Of a stretch of 42,787 nucleotides of DNA, positions 8,096-16,761 are shown in pieces (position 1 is the stretch's first letter; each line of letters opens with the position of its first letter). The notes under the pieces are model-generated. The model did not search any database. It was not told where the DNA came from and saw only the letters and a program-made list of their open reading frames with translations. This DNA comes from Bacteroidales bacterium (GTDB taxonomy: Bacteria > Bacteroidota > Bacteroidia > Bacteroidales > UBA12077): contig DAOUTQ010000005.1 in the NCBI GenBank assembly GCA_030668615.1, positions 1 through 42,787 of the forward strand. The letters are read 5' to 3'. The translations under genes were made by a program, and so were the position numbers.

Positions 8096-8115
8096 ATGAA
8101 GTGAAAATGAAGAAA
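8096..8115 (-). promoter_or_regulatory. Candidate response-regulator operator, copy 2
   Basis: Identical to the 20-mer at 7058-7077. It lies in the divergent region between the 300-aa lipoprotein gene (minus) and the 121-aa lipoprotein gene (plus), so it could serve both. The 10-bp distance to the minus-strand -7 element repeats that of copy 1; the plus-strand -7 element is 35 bp away. Confidence 0.6.
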
Positions 8116-8150
8116 TTCTTTTTTGGTTTATTTTTAATGAAATTATTCTT

Positions 8151-8158
8151 TAAATTTG
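8151..8158 (+). promoter_or_regulatory. -7 element TAAATTTG for the 121-aa lipoprotein gene
   Basis: Matches TAnnTTTG, 23 bases upstream of the ATG at 8182. No TTG at the expected -33 distance is visible. Confidence 0.55.
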
Positions 8159-8181
8159 AGTAAACATTAAAACATTAAAAC

Positions 8182-8547
8182 ATGAAAAAAATTATCTATT
8201 TAATTGCATTGATCAGTTTTATTGGTTTTGTATCATGTGGAAGTTCATCTGAAAAGGATAAATCCTCAGAAAAAAAAGAATTAAGTGATGAAATTAATGA
8301 TTGTGATGACTTTTTGGCTCATTACGAAGAGTGGGTTAATGATTATGTTAAAGTAATTGACGATTATTTTAATAATCCTGGAGATGAAACAGTGGCTACA
8401 CGTTATATGGAATTAATGCAGGAAGCAATGACCTGGAGTACTAAATGGATAGCACTTGCAGATTGTGCTGATGATGAAGAATATGAACAGAAGTTTGAAG
8501 ATATTTCCAAAGAAATAGAAGAAAAACTTAAGGAAATAGGTTTATAG
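8182..8547 (+). CDS. Small acidic lipoprotein of unknown function
   Basis: The 121-aa product has a lipoprotein signal with lipobox FVS-C19 followed by GSSSEKDKSSEKK. The mature domain is acidic and helical. It carries two cysteines (in NDCDDFLAHYEEW and LADCADDEEY) spaced so they could bridge two helices. No family is assigned. It diverges from the 300-aa lipoprotein gene across a 163-bp region holding the second candidate operator, which suggests it belongs to the same regulon (inference). Confidence 0.75.
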   Translation: MKKIIYLIALISFIGFVSCGSSSEKDKSSEKKELSDEINDCDDFLAHYEEWVNDYVKVIDDYFNNPGDETVATRYMELMQEAMTWSTKWIALADCADDEEYEQKFEDISKEIEEKLKEIGL

Positions 8548-8575
8548 AAAACTTCTGTAATAAATATTATAAAAG

Positions 8576-8605
8576 ACAGTTTACAAAATAGTGAGCTGTT
8601 TTTTA
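8576..8605 (+). terminator. Intrinsic terminator after the 121-aa lipoprotein gene
   Basis: ACAGTTTAC pairs with GTGAGCTGT through a 9-bp stem containing G-U pairs and a 6-base loop, followed by a T-rich tract. Confidence 0.5.
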
Positions 8606-8676
8606 TTTAAGATAAATACATATAAGCAATAAATTGAGAATTAGTGGGTTAATTAGAGAATAAATACCAATATGAC

Positions 8677-9963
8677 ATGAGAAAGTTTTTAATTTTATTT
8701 TTGTTAGCATTATATAGCTTAAATGGATTAACACAATCAAAAGTTAATGAGCTAAACTTACTTATTATTAATAATAAATACACGGAGGCTTTACGGTTAA
8801 GTGAAGAATTAATCAATAAATATCCTGATAATGCTCAATATTACTACCAGCAATCTATAGTATTTAAATTATTATATAAATTTCCACAAGCAATTAGTTC
8901 AATTAAAAAAGCCGTAGACTTAGATTCTACTAATTGTGATTATTTAGCTGAATATGGAACTTTGCTTTCAAAAAAAGGAAATGACAAGGAAGCTGTAAAA
9001 ATATTTAAACAGGTATTAATAGCTGATTCTTTAAATATATATTCTGGAATATGGTTAAGTAACTATTATTTAAAAGAAAAGGAGTATGAGAAAGCAGAAA
9101 GAATACTTTTTAACTTATATTCAAATGATACAACAAATGGATATTTTGCAAGAAATTTAGGACTCTGTAGTATAAAACTAAAGGATAAAAGGGAAGCAAT
9201 TAAATGGTTGAAAAAAGCGATACAATTAGATAGTACTGATATTAAATCATACGAGTATATTTCTCGGGTTTACACAGCAATAGAAGAATTTGATTTAGCA
9301 ATAGAATATTTAAATAAGGCTTTACAAATTGAATCCAGTAAAGAATTATATGTTCAAATTGGTGATATTCATGTAATGAGAAATCATAACTTTAGAGCAA
9401 TACCCGCATATTTAGAGGCTTATAGTTTAGATTCCAATGATGAATTTCTTGCCAAAAGTATTGGTGTAAGTTATTATAGAATAAAAAAATTCGAAAAAGC
9501 AAAACAGTATTTAGATATTGCAAATTCTGAATTAGTTGATTTGCAAATATTTCAGCATCTCGGCTTTATACATTCAGAAATGGGGCATATAGATTCAAGT
9601 ACATATTTTTATAAGGAAGCCCTTACATTATTGAAAACTGATAATCACAGTATTTTTTCAATTAAAGAAAGTATTGCTAAAAATTATTATGCTTTAAATG
9701 ATTTTGATAGAGCAATAGAACTATATAGAGAAGCACTGGAATTAGATCTTAACGATGAGTACTATACAATATATGAAAAGAATAAAGTAATTATTGATAT
9801 TGCAGCTATATATCAGGATAAATTAGATGATAAATTAAAAGCTATTGAATACTATGAAAAGGTTATTGAGCCTGAGATTGCAATTAACAAAAGTTATTAT
9901 ACATACGCTCAGCAACAAATAACAAAGCTTAAAGAAGAATTGTTTTTTGAGGGTAAATATTAA
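8677..9963 (+). CDS. Exported TPR-repeat protein
   Basis: The 428-aa product has a signal peptide (about 1-19, LYSLNGLTQS) and then consists of about ten tetratricopeptide repeats, for example YYYQQSIVFKLLYKFPQAISSIKKAVDLD and DYLAEYGTLLSKKGNDKEAVKIFKQVL. No enzymatic domain is attached. TPR proteins of this type are periplasmic protein-interaction scaffolds, but the partner cannot be read from the sequence. The gene ends tail-to-tail with, and overlaps by 4 bases, the minus-strand 113-aa gene. Confidence 0.85.
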   Translation: MRKFLILFLLALYSLNGLTQSKVNELNLLIINNKYTEALRLSEELINKYPDNAQYYYQQSIVFKLLYKFPQAISSIKKAVDLDSTNCDYLAEYGTLLSKKGNDKEAVKIFKQVLIADSLNIYSGIWLSNYYLKEKEYEKAERILFNLYSNDTTNGYFARNLGLCSIKLKDKREAIKWLKKAIQLDSTDIKSYEYISRVYTAIEEFDLAIEYLNKALQIESSKELYVQIGDIHVMRNHNFRAIPAYLEAYSLDSNDEFLAKSIGVSYYRIKKFEKAKQYLDIANSELVDLQIFQHLGFIHSEMGHIDSSTYFYKEALTLLKTDNHSIFSIKESIAKNYYALNDFDRAIELYREALELDLNDEYYTIYEKNKVIIDIAAIYQDKLDDKLKAIEYYEKVIEPEIAINKSYYTYAQQQITKLKEELFFEGKY

Positions 9964-10301
9964 TTAATAACCAATAATTCGTCAACTAAGCTTCCTTCTT
10001 CATTAAATATATGCGAGTATTTCCCTAATTCGTAATTTGAATTCTTAATAAAAATATCAAGAATTACCTCTATTGATAATTCCGGAGTTTTAAGACTTTC
10101 AATATAAATTACAACATTATCTAACTTTATTCCAAGATCATCAGCTAATGTGTTTACCGGAAATTCATGTTTTAATGTGTGGTCTCCTTTTTTAGAAAAG
10201 GTTTCATAAAGCATACTCTGAAGGCTTATTATAGTCTCATCGATTAACTCGGTTTTGCTTTTTTGAGCAAAAACCAAACTTTCAATTGCTGCACTTTCCA
10301 T
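9960..10301 (-). CDS. Small cytoplasmic protein of unknown function
   Basis: A 113-aa acidic protein with no signal peptide, cysteine or membrane segment. Predominantly helical N-terminal half (SLVFAQKSKTELIDETI) and a mixed C-terminal half (VVIYIESLKTPELSIEVILDI). No family is recognised. Its stop overlaps the stop of the TPR gene by 4 bases. It is set apart from the AOR operon by a strong terminator. It is most likely a real gene, because no competing ORF covers it and coding-like composition continues throughout. Confidence 0.6.
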   Translation of the reverse strand: MESAAIESLVFAQKSKTELIDETIISLQSMLYETFSKKGDHTLKHEFPVNTLADDLGIKLDNVVIYIESLKTPELSIEVILDIFIKNSNYELGKYSHIFNEEGSLVDELLVIN

Positions 10302-10411
10302 AGCTAAGTTTTTAGGGTAAAAAATATTTATAGTATTCTTGTGGAAGAGAGTAAAATAGAATGCCTAAGTAATACGTAAATTTACATGATTTATTATGCG
10401 ATGTCAAAAAA

Positions 10412-10437
10412 AAACCTGCTAAATATTTAGCAGGTTT
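10412..10437 (-). terminator. Intrinsic terminator of the AOR-ferredoxin operon
   Basis: Perfect stem AAACCTGCT/AGCAGGTTT with an A/T loop (the whole element is palindromic), followed on the minus strand by a long run of T. It lies 20 bases past the AOR stop. Confidence 0.85.
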
Positions 10438-10457
10438 AATTATGAAAAATAATTTTT

Positions 10458-12212
10458 CTAATTAATAAGGTTTTCTGCATATTGCAGTCCTCTATTTATA
10501 AACTCTTTTGTGATTTTTCCTGTAGGATCAACAGTTTCATAAATTCGTTCAGGAATTTCAAGTTTTTCTAAACGGAAACCTTCACGCATTTTAAATTTAT
10601 ATTTATTTAAATGAATTTGTTTTCCAATTTCGTGAAGTTGTTTTTCATCGTAATTAAAACCAAGTAGTTTAATAGATTCACTTACCAGATCTAAGCCGTA
10701 TATTCCACGCGCAAAGAAACACACAGCAATACTCGAAAGTATTTGTCTAATAGCCTCTTCATCCAAAAGTTTATCAACAACTTGTTCCGGACTCAAATCT
10801 ACTTTTACCAAGTCTTTTTGATCAACGGAATATCCTCCGTTATCCAGATGGCTATGTCGTGCACCAATTAAGAATCCGAGATAACCGGCTGGTCCAGTAT
10901 GATAACCCGGCATTTCGTTTTTACCGAATTGCATTGCAAATTCTTTTCCACCATATACTGAAGATGCGTAGCTTACTCCTCTGGAACAAGCTTTTAGGAA
11001 ATCTGTTGTAGGTTTCGAAATATATTTAACTAATTTGATATATCCTTCTGCATCGCCCCAACTTATGTTAATATTATTAATATCTTCTTTTGTAATTTTG
11101 TTTTTTTCTAACATTTCGGTTATCCAAGCAAGTACAACACCCATACTCATTGCATCAACACCAACTTGTTCAACAATATCAATTAATTTAAGTAAGGCTT
11201 TTGGTTCGGTAATTCCAACCATAGTTCCCAATGAATAAATCAATTCGAAATCATAACAAACAGGAGTAGTTTTATAAAAATAAGGATCGTCGTCATATGG
11301 TTCTCTAAGATATGCAAGATGGATACACGCAACCGGACAATGAGCACATGCTACACGGCGTGCTAAATGATGTTTTGCTATTTCTTCTCCGGTAACAGGT
11401 TCAATAGAATCCGTTGAACTCATTTGAAGGTTTTTTACAGGCAAGGCTCTTGCAGAATTTAATGATTTAATATTTATAGCAGTTCCAACATCATGATATT
11501 TCTTCATTAATGGCGATTCAGTTGCCATATTGTATATTTTATCATACATAGCCCGGTATGCCTTCTTGTTTGTTACTTCAATCATCTGTTTTCCCGAAAT
11601 AACTAACCCTTTAAGCATTTTGCTTCCAAAAATGGCACCTAATCCTAATCGCCCAAAATGACGGTAAGTTTCGGTTGTTACATTAGCAAAAGTTGACATG
11701 TTTTCACCCGCCAAACCTATTCTGAAAATAGCTCTTAAACCTTCGCCACCTTCTGTCTGACGCATTACTCTTGCTGCTATTGAGCCATCTTTCATTCCCC
11801 AAAGCGTGGTTGCGTTTTTAAATAAAACTTTACCATTACTAATTGATAAGTAAATTGGGAGTTCACTTTTGCCCTTTATTACAATTGCTCCATATCCAGC
11901 CATTCGAATAGCTATTGCACTTCTTCCTCCTGCATGACTTTCTCCTAAATCGCCAGTATGCGGAGATTTAAACATAGCACAAGTTTTCGATGCTAACGGA
12001 AAAGCTCCGGTTAACGGACCAACAGCAAATATTATAGGTGATTCGGGAGCAAAAGCATCAATCCCTTCAGGACATTCTTCTAATAATAGTTCTGTTGCTA
12101 CTCCGGTTCCTCCAAGGTATTTTTCAAAAAGATCTTTTCTGTCTTTTACAAAAGATTTCTTTTTTGTCAGATCAATATATAAAACCTTTGATAAAGTATC
12201 ATTCTCCATCAT
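10458..12212 (-). CDS. Aldehyde:ferredoxin oxidoreductase-family (tungstopterin) enzyme
   Basis: A 584-aa protein of full AOR length. Enzymes of this family hold a bis-pterin tungsten (or molybdenum) centre and one [4Fe-4S] cluster, and oxidise aldehydes, or reduce acids, using ferredoxin. The cluster ligands are C289, C292, C296 (CAHCPVAC) and the distal C498 (SIAVCFFARG), closely matching the spacing known for Pyrococcus AOR. The N-terminal domain has YLGGTGVAT and GPLTGAFPLASK, and the pterin region has GRLGLGAIFGSK and RHSHLDNGGYS. It overlaps by 14 bases the upstream ferredoxin gene, its likely electron partner. Substrate specificity cannot be told. No tungstate transporter or pterin-synthesis genes are in the window. 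Confidence 0.93.
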   Translation of the reverse strand: MMENDTLSKVLYIDLTKKKSFVKDRKDLFEKYLGGTGVATELLLEECPEGIDAFAPESPIIFAVGPLTGAFPLASKTCAMFKSPHTGDLGESHAGGRSAIAIRMAGYGAIVIKGKSELPIYLSISNGKVLFKNATTLWGMKDGSIAARVMRQTEGGEGLRAIFRIGLAGENMSTFANVTTETYRHFGRLGLGAIFGSKMLKGLVISGKQMIEVTNKKAYRAMYDKIYNMATESPLMKKYHDVGTAINIKSLNSARALPVKNLQMSSTDSIEPVTGEEIAKHHLARRVACAHCPVACIHLAYLREPYDDDPYFYKTTPVCYDFELIYSLGTMVGITEPKALLKLIDIVEQVGVDAMSMGVVLAWITEMLEKNKITKEDINNINISWGDAEGYIKLVKYISKPTTDFLKACSRGVSYASSVYGGKEFAMQFGKNEMPGYHTGPAGYLGFLIGARHSHLDNGGYSVDQKDLVKVDLSPEQVVDKLLDEEAIRQILSSIAVCFFARGIYGLDLVSESIKLLGFNYDEKQLHEIGKQIHLNKYKFKMREGFRLEKLEIPERIYETVDPTGKITKEFINRGLQYAENLIN

Positions 12213-12621
12213 GACTAACTCCTTTCTTATCTTTAATTAATTCAAGTACTTCATAAGGGCAATATTCAACACAATAGCCACATTGCACACAAATTACAGG
12301 TTTGTCATCTTGTTCGTTCCAAAATACTGCATCAATAATACATGCATCTTTACAAAGGCCACATCCAATACATTTCGATGAGATTAATCGAACACCCCCA
12401 CCTTCTTTAGGAACAAGAGCTCCGGTTGGGCATACATTGGCACAAGGAGGATTTTCACAGGATCGACAAACTATTACAGTATAGCCACGAGATATTCCTC
12501 CAGCAGATTTAATGCCAATACAGGTATTTGATAATCCTGCATTTCCGCTTCTTCTTGAGCATGCAAACATACAGCTCTGACATCCAACACATCGCATTGC
12601 ATCTTTAACAGCAAGTTTCAT
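12199..12621 (-). CDS. Four-cluster ferredoxin-like electron-transfer subunit of the AOR
   Basis: A 140-aa protein from the ATG at 12621; the track's start at 12627 is a TTG two codons earlier and is less likely. Sixteen cysteines fall in four ligand groups: CVGCQSCMFAC, CRSCENPPCANVC, CIGCGLCKDAC and CVQCGYCVEYC. This is the HycB/CooF-like pattern able to bind four [4Fe-4S] clusters. There is no signal peptide, so it is cytoplasmic. Immediately upstream of and overlapping the AOR gene, it should carry electrons between the tungsten enzyme and a cellular acceptor (inference from context; AOR-linked polyferredoxins are known). Confidence 0.92.
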   Translation of the reverse strand: MKLAVKDAMRCVGCQSCMFACSRRSGNAGLSNTCIGIKSAGGISRGYTVIVCRSCENPPCANVCPTGALVPKEGGGVRLISSKCIGCGLCKDACIIDAVFWNEQDDKPVICVQCGYCVEYCPYEVLELIKDKKGVSHDGE

Positions 12622-12833
12622 AAGCAATTATTTTTGAGTAGTAAAAACCAGAGTACTAAATAATAAATAAAAATCAGATAAATTGCTAAGGAAATCAAGG
12701 ATAAGTCAACAAAATTGAGCAAAAAAGAAGAATAAAATCCCTCAATGACTAAATATAGTAACATCTTATTTAATTATTGTTTTAATCTTATTCCTATATT
12801 TTGTAAATTTAACAGACTAAAAAATTGATTTTT

Positions 12834-13508
12834 ATGAAATTAAATTTAATTGAGAAATTTATTCTGCTATCATTAGATTCTAAAAAAGGGAAATTCCTGA
12901 TTGATGCCATGTCATTAAACTACGGTATTGCTGGTGCAATTCTTTTAGAACTTTCAGAAGAAAAGAAAATATCAATAATAAATAAGCGATTGACAATTTC
13001 AAATTTTAAATTAACTGGCGATAAAGTAATTGATGCTTCCATAAAGCTTATTAATGATTCAAAGAAAAAGAGAAAAATAAAATACTGGGTATATAAAATT
13101 GGGAATAAGTCGTCAGGCTTAAAAAAGATGATTTTAGATAATCTTAAAAATAAAAAAATTGTAAAGATCACATCTAAAAAATACTTTTTCAGATTAATAA
13201 CAATCTACAGATATCCCATTATTAATAATACTTATTTAGAAGAATTGAAGAAGGGAATAAAAGATATTGTATTAGAAAATAAAAAGACTGATCTAGCAGG
13301 ATTGCTATTATTGAGTTTAATGAATAGTTGTAAGTTAACCCGCGTGTTGTTTATGAATAAAAAAGAACATAACGCTGCAAGAAAACGAATAAAGGAGCTT
13401 ACAAAGGATGTTGAAATTTCAAATGAAGTTAGTCAAACCCTAAAAGAAATACAAGCTGCAGTTATAGTTGCAACTTCTTCGGCTGTTATTGGTTCAGCTT
13501 CAAGTTGA
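12834..13508 (+). CDS. GPP34 (Golgi phosphoprotein 3) family protein
   Basis: From the ATG at 12834 the product is 224 aa; the track start at 12825 is a TTG three codons earlier. LIEKFILLSLDSKKGKF and MSLNYGIAGAILLELSEEKKI are the characteristic opening of the GPP34 fold. The C-terminal half has LLLLSLMNSCKLTRVLFMNKKEHNAARKRIKEL. In eukaryotes GOLPH3 binds phosphatidylinositol-4-phosphate; bacterial members are widespread but their function is unknown to me. It diverges from the AOR operon across about 210 bp. The short A/S/V-rich tail is like that of other bacterial homologues. Confidence 0.8.
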   Translation: MKLNLIEKFILLSLDSKKGKFLIDAMSLNYGIAGAILLELSEEKKISIINKRLTISNFKLTGDKVIDASIKLINDSKKKRKIKYWVYKIGNKSSGLKKMILDNLKNKKIVKITSKKYFFRLITIYRYPIINNTYLEELKKGIKDIVLENKKTDLAGLLLLSLMNSCKLTRVLFMNKKEHNAARKRIKELTKDVEISNEVSQTLKEIQAAVIVATSSAVIGSASS

Positions 13509-13555
13509 TTGTAATATTCAATATCAGATTTTATTAGAAAAGCACCAAGTATCTT

Positions 13556-14740
13556 TTAAGCTTTAACTTTTAAATGTCTCAGTTGCATTACTAATGTAAA
13601 TCCGGCTAAAACAAAGAAAATTACACCTGTCAATAATATTGCAGATTGTAGACTAACTTTATCTGTTTGCCATCCTATAAAAGGGCCTATTATGGCAAAG
13701 AAAATTCTAATAACAAAGTTTCGTACCGATAATACTGTTGCTCTTACATCGGAATCACAAAGTTGATTTATATAATCCTTTAATATCGGAGTAGCAAATC
13801 CTCTGAATACATAAAATATAAACAGAATTAATAAACCCCAATAACCTATAATCTGACTTAATGCTATAAAACCTAAAGGAATAATTATAGAAATCAGAAT
13901 TAGTGAGTTTGGTTTCTTAAATTTAGATTCGATTTTATATGCGTAAAGAGCTACAGCTCCAACAGTAATATTTAAAACGGGCCATATAATACCAAAATAA
14001 AACAAAGGTATTTCAATTAACAATAAGTATTTCTGCACAACCAATGTAGCCATTGTTAATGTGGCAGCTCCAATAATGGAGGAATGAAGAATATTCCAAC
14101 GTAACTCTTTATTAATATAAAGAGAATCTTTCACAATTCTAAGAATATACTTAAATCCAAAATTTAAGGCTATTATTTTTCGTTTAGGTTCATATAATGA
14201 TAATGCAGCTGGTATTGCAATAAATGCTACGCCAGTTTGAACAATATATGGAAAACGCAAACTTATACCCACAAGAACACCTCCAGCAATTCCAGCAAGA
14301 GTTTCCGATAAATTCCCTAGTGATATTATTCGTCCTTCATATTTTGTGTATTCATCCTTTCTTCCAAGGTCATCTAAGGTATCGTATAACATTGCTGAAT
14401 CTGCTCCAGAAATTAAACTTTGACCAAATCCTAAAATAATTTCAGCAATTATAAATCCAATTAGTCCGTATGAAATACTATATGTAAAGAATCCAATGAA
14501 TCCTAAAATAGAACCAATAATTAAAGTTTTTTTTCTTCCCAATACATCTGCTAAATAACCCGATGGGATTTCTAAAACAACAATAGAAATTGAATAAATA
14601 GCTTTAAGAATTGCAATCTGACCAAATGTTAAACCATTATCTTGATAAAAAGGAATCATAAATGGCATGAATAGCATAAACCACTTTGCTATTTTTATTA
14701 GATAAAGCTTAAGTATATTTGATTTTAGAGATTTATTCAT
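13556..14740 (-). CDS. MFS transporter
   Basis: A 394-aa polytopic membrane protein with about 12 hydrophobic segments. The MFS motif A is present between TM2 and TM3 as GYLADVLGRKKTLI, and the second half has the weaker equivalent FIGWQTDKVS. The start of TM1 (WFMLFMPFMIPFYQDNGLTFGQIA) and EIPSGYLAD resemble the drug/unknown-substrate exporter group often annotated only as MFS. The substrate is not evident. It is convergent with the GPP34 gene (47-bp gap) and divergent from the first hydratase gene. Confidence 0.88.
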   Translation of the reverse strand: MNKSLKSNILKLYLIKIAKWFMLFMPFMIPFYQDNGLTFGQIAILKAIYSISIVVLEIPSGYLADVLGRKKTLIIGSILGFIGFFTYSISYGLIGFIIAEIILGFGQSLISGADSAMLYDTLDDLGRKDEYTKYEGRIISLGNLSETLAGIAGGVLVGISLRFPYIVQTGVAFIAIPAALSLYEPKRKIIALNFGFKYILRIVKDSLYINKELRWNILHSSIIGAATLTMATLVVQKYLLLIEIPLFYFGIIWPVLNITVGAVALYAYKIESKFKKPNSLILISIIIPLGFIALSQIIGYWGLLILFIFYVFRGFATPILKDYINQLCDSDVRATVLSVRNFVIRIFFAIIGPFIGWQTDKVSLQSAILLTGVIFFVLAGFTLVMQLRHLKVKA

Positions 14741-14902
14741 AGTTGTAAATAATGGCGCAAAGATAAATTAGAAATCAATAGAAATAAAGAAAAAATACTG
14801 CTTTAAGTCTTCTACGAGTTATTGATTTTATTTTTTATTTAAATAATTTGATTTTTATGTTTAAAAGTATGAAAGAAATGTATCCAAATATTTTAAATAT
14901 TG

Positions 14903-14910
14903 TAAATTTG
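14903..14910 (+). promoter_or_regulatory. -7 element TAAATTTG for the first hydratase gene
   Basis: Exact TAnnTTTG match 30 bases before the ATG at 14941; no TTG at the ideal -33 distance. Confidence 0.55.
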
Positions 14911-14940
14911 TTACTTTAATTCATATAAAACACTTTAACT

Positions 14941-16749
14941 ATGGGAATGACACTAATCGAAAAAATTATCGCGAATCACTCAAATCAGGATACCGTAAAA
15001 CCTGATGATATTGTGGATATTAGGATTGACGCAAGAGCAGCCCGTGATTTTGGCGGAGCAAATGTGGTAAAAAATATTATCGATAATAATTTAAATATAG
15101 ATGATACCTCAAAAACATTTTTCACATTCGATTGTAACCCAACAGGCTCGGATCAGAAATATGCTGTTAATCAACAAATTTGCAGAGATTTTGCTCGCGA
15201 ACGTGGAATTAAAGTTTACGATTTAGAAAACGGTATTGGAACACATATTCTAATTCATGACGGACTGGTATATTCAGGTGCTACATCGGTTACAACAGAT
15301 TCTCACGCTAATATTTTAGGTGCTGTTGGTGCATTTGGCCAGGGAATGGGTGATAAGGATATTGCTGCATCATGGAGTAATGGTAAAGTTTGGTTTAAAG
15401 TACCAAAATCTGTTAAATTAAATATTAACGGAAAGCGTCCAAATGGTTTATCAGCAAAAGATATTGTTCTTAACTTACTGAACAAATTTGGTGCAAATAC
15501 TTTATTAAGTTATTCTATCGAAATTTATGGAGAAGATATCGATAAATTATCTCTCGACGAAAGAATTACAATTTCTTCTATGGCTACAGAAATGGGAGCA
15601 ATTATTATCTTATTTACACCAAACGAAGAAATTCTTAAATACAGTGAAGAACGTTCAGGTAAAAAAATAGATCTTGTTAAAGCAGATTCAAATGCTAATT
15701 ATGATCAGGTAATCGATCTTAATTTTGAAGATTTTGTTTCGCGGGTTTCTCGCCCAGGGAAACCTCATGATGCTGTTGATGTAAATATTGTTAAGAAAGT
15801 AAAAATTGATTCTGGTTTTATAGGTAGCTGTACAAATGGTCGATACGAAGACATGAAAGCTACAGCAGATGTATTAAAAGGAAATAAAATTGCTCCGGGT
15901 GTTGTTCTTAAAATAGTTCCTTCAACAAACGAAGTTTGGGAGCAATGTTTAGATAATGGCTTGATTAAAATTTTTAAAGATGCAGGTGCTCTTGTTTCTA
16001 ATGCTGGATGTGCTGGATGTGCAGCTGGTCAGGTAGGGCAGAATGGAAAAGGAGAAATAACAATAAGTACAGGAAACAGAAACTTTCCCGGGAAACAAGG
16101 TAAAGGTGAAGTGTATTTAGCATCACCGGCTGTTGTTGCAGCATCGTCTGTAGCTGGTTATATTACTACTCCAGATGATATTCCTGATGAACCTGCTACT
16201 TTCGATAATTTATTAAAACCTCAAACGAAATCAGGAAAAAAGGAAAAAGAAACAAGTAATGATAATCCTAAATTCCTGGAAGGCAGAGTGTGGTATATTA
16301 AAGAAGATGATATAGATACGGATATGATTTTTCACAACCGATATTTATCAATTACAGATATTAACGAAATGGGACAATATACTTTCGATAATCTTAAAGG
16401 TTACGAAGATTTTGCTAAACAAGCAAAACCAGGCGATATTGTTGTTGTACAAAAGAATTTTGGTAGTGGAAGTTCTCGTCAACAAGCTGTTGATTGCTTT
16501 AAAGCATTAGGTGTTCAGGCTATAGTTGCTGAATCTTTTGGTGCTATTTATGAAAGAAATGCTATAAACGCTGCATTCCCAATAGTAAGATACAATTCTC
16601 TTAATGATATCGATCTTGAAGATAAAGATACAATCAAAATAAATCTGGAAACTGGAGAAATTATAAATACTAAAAATAACAAAACAATTAATGCAGAACC
16701 TTTCTCTGATGTTCAAATGGAAATATATCAGAATGGAGGATTGTTTTAG
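14941..16749 (+). CDS. Fused LeuC-LeuD/aconitase-type hydro-lyase, divergent active site
   Basis: A 602-aa aconitase-superfamily enzyme in which the LeuC-like catalytic region (about 1-415) is fused to a LeuD-like swivel domain (about 440-602, with FGSGSSRQQA). The three [4Fe-4S] cysteines are kept (GSCTNGR and GCAGCAAG), as are TDSHAN and NRNF. Two positions normally important for substrate handling differ from its neighbour: the VLDH motif is TFDC here (His to Cys), and NRNFxGR is NRNFPGK (Arg to Lys). A 2-hydroxyacid dehydration or isomerisation is expected, but the substrate may not be isopropylmalate or citrate. No leuA or leuB is seen in the window. It is followed by a homologue, the product of an old duplication. 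Confidence 0.85.
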   Translation: MGMTLIEKIIANHSNQDTVKPDDIVDIRIDARAARDFGGANVVKNIIDNNLNIDDTSKTFFTFDCNPTGSDQKYAVNQQICRDFARERGIKVYDLENGIGTHILIHDGLVYSGATSVTTDSHANILGAVGAFGQGMGDKDIAASWSNGKVWFKVPKSVKLNINGKRPNGLSAKDIVLNLLNKFGANTLLSYSIEIYGEDIDKLSLDERITISSMATEMGAIIILFTPNEEILKYSEERSGKKIDLVKADSNANYDQVIDLNFEDFVSRVSRPGKPHDAVDVNIVKKVKIDSGFIGSCTNGRYEDMKATADVLKGNKIAPGVVLKIVPSTNEVWEQCLDNGLIKIFKDAGALVSNAGCAGCAAGQVGQNGKGEITISTGNRNFPGKQGKGEVYLASPAVVAASSVAGYITTPDDIPDEPATFDNLLKPQTKSGKKEKETSNDNPKFLEGRVWYIKEDDIDTDMIFHNRYLSITDINEMGQYTFDNLKGYEDFAKQAKPGDIVVVQKNFGSGSSRQQAVDCFKALGVQAIVAESFGAIYERNAINAAFPIVRYNSLNDIDLEDKDTIKINLETGEIINTKNNKTINAEPFSDVQMEIYQNGGLF

Positions 16750-16761
16750 CTTGTTTAATTA

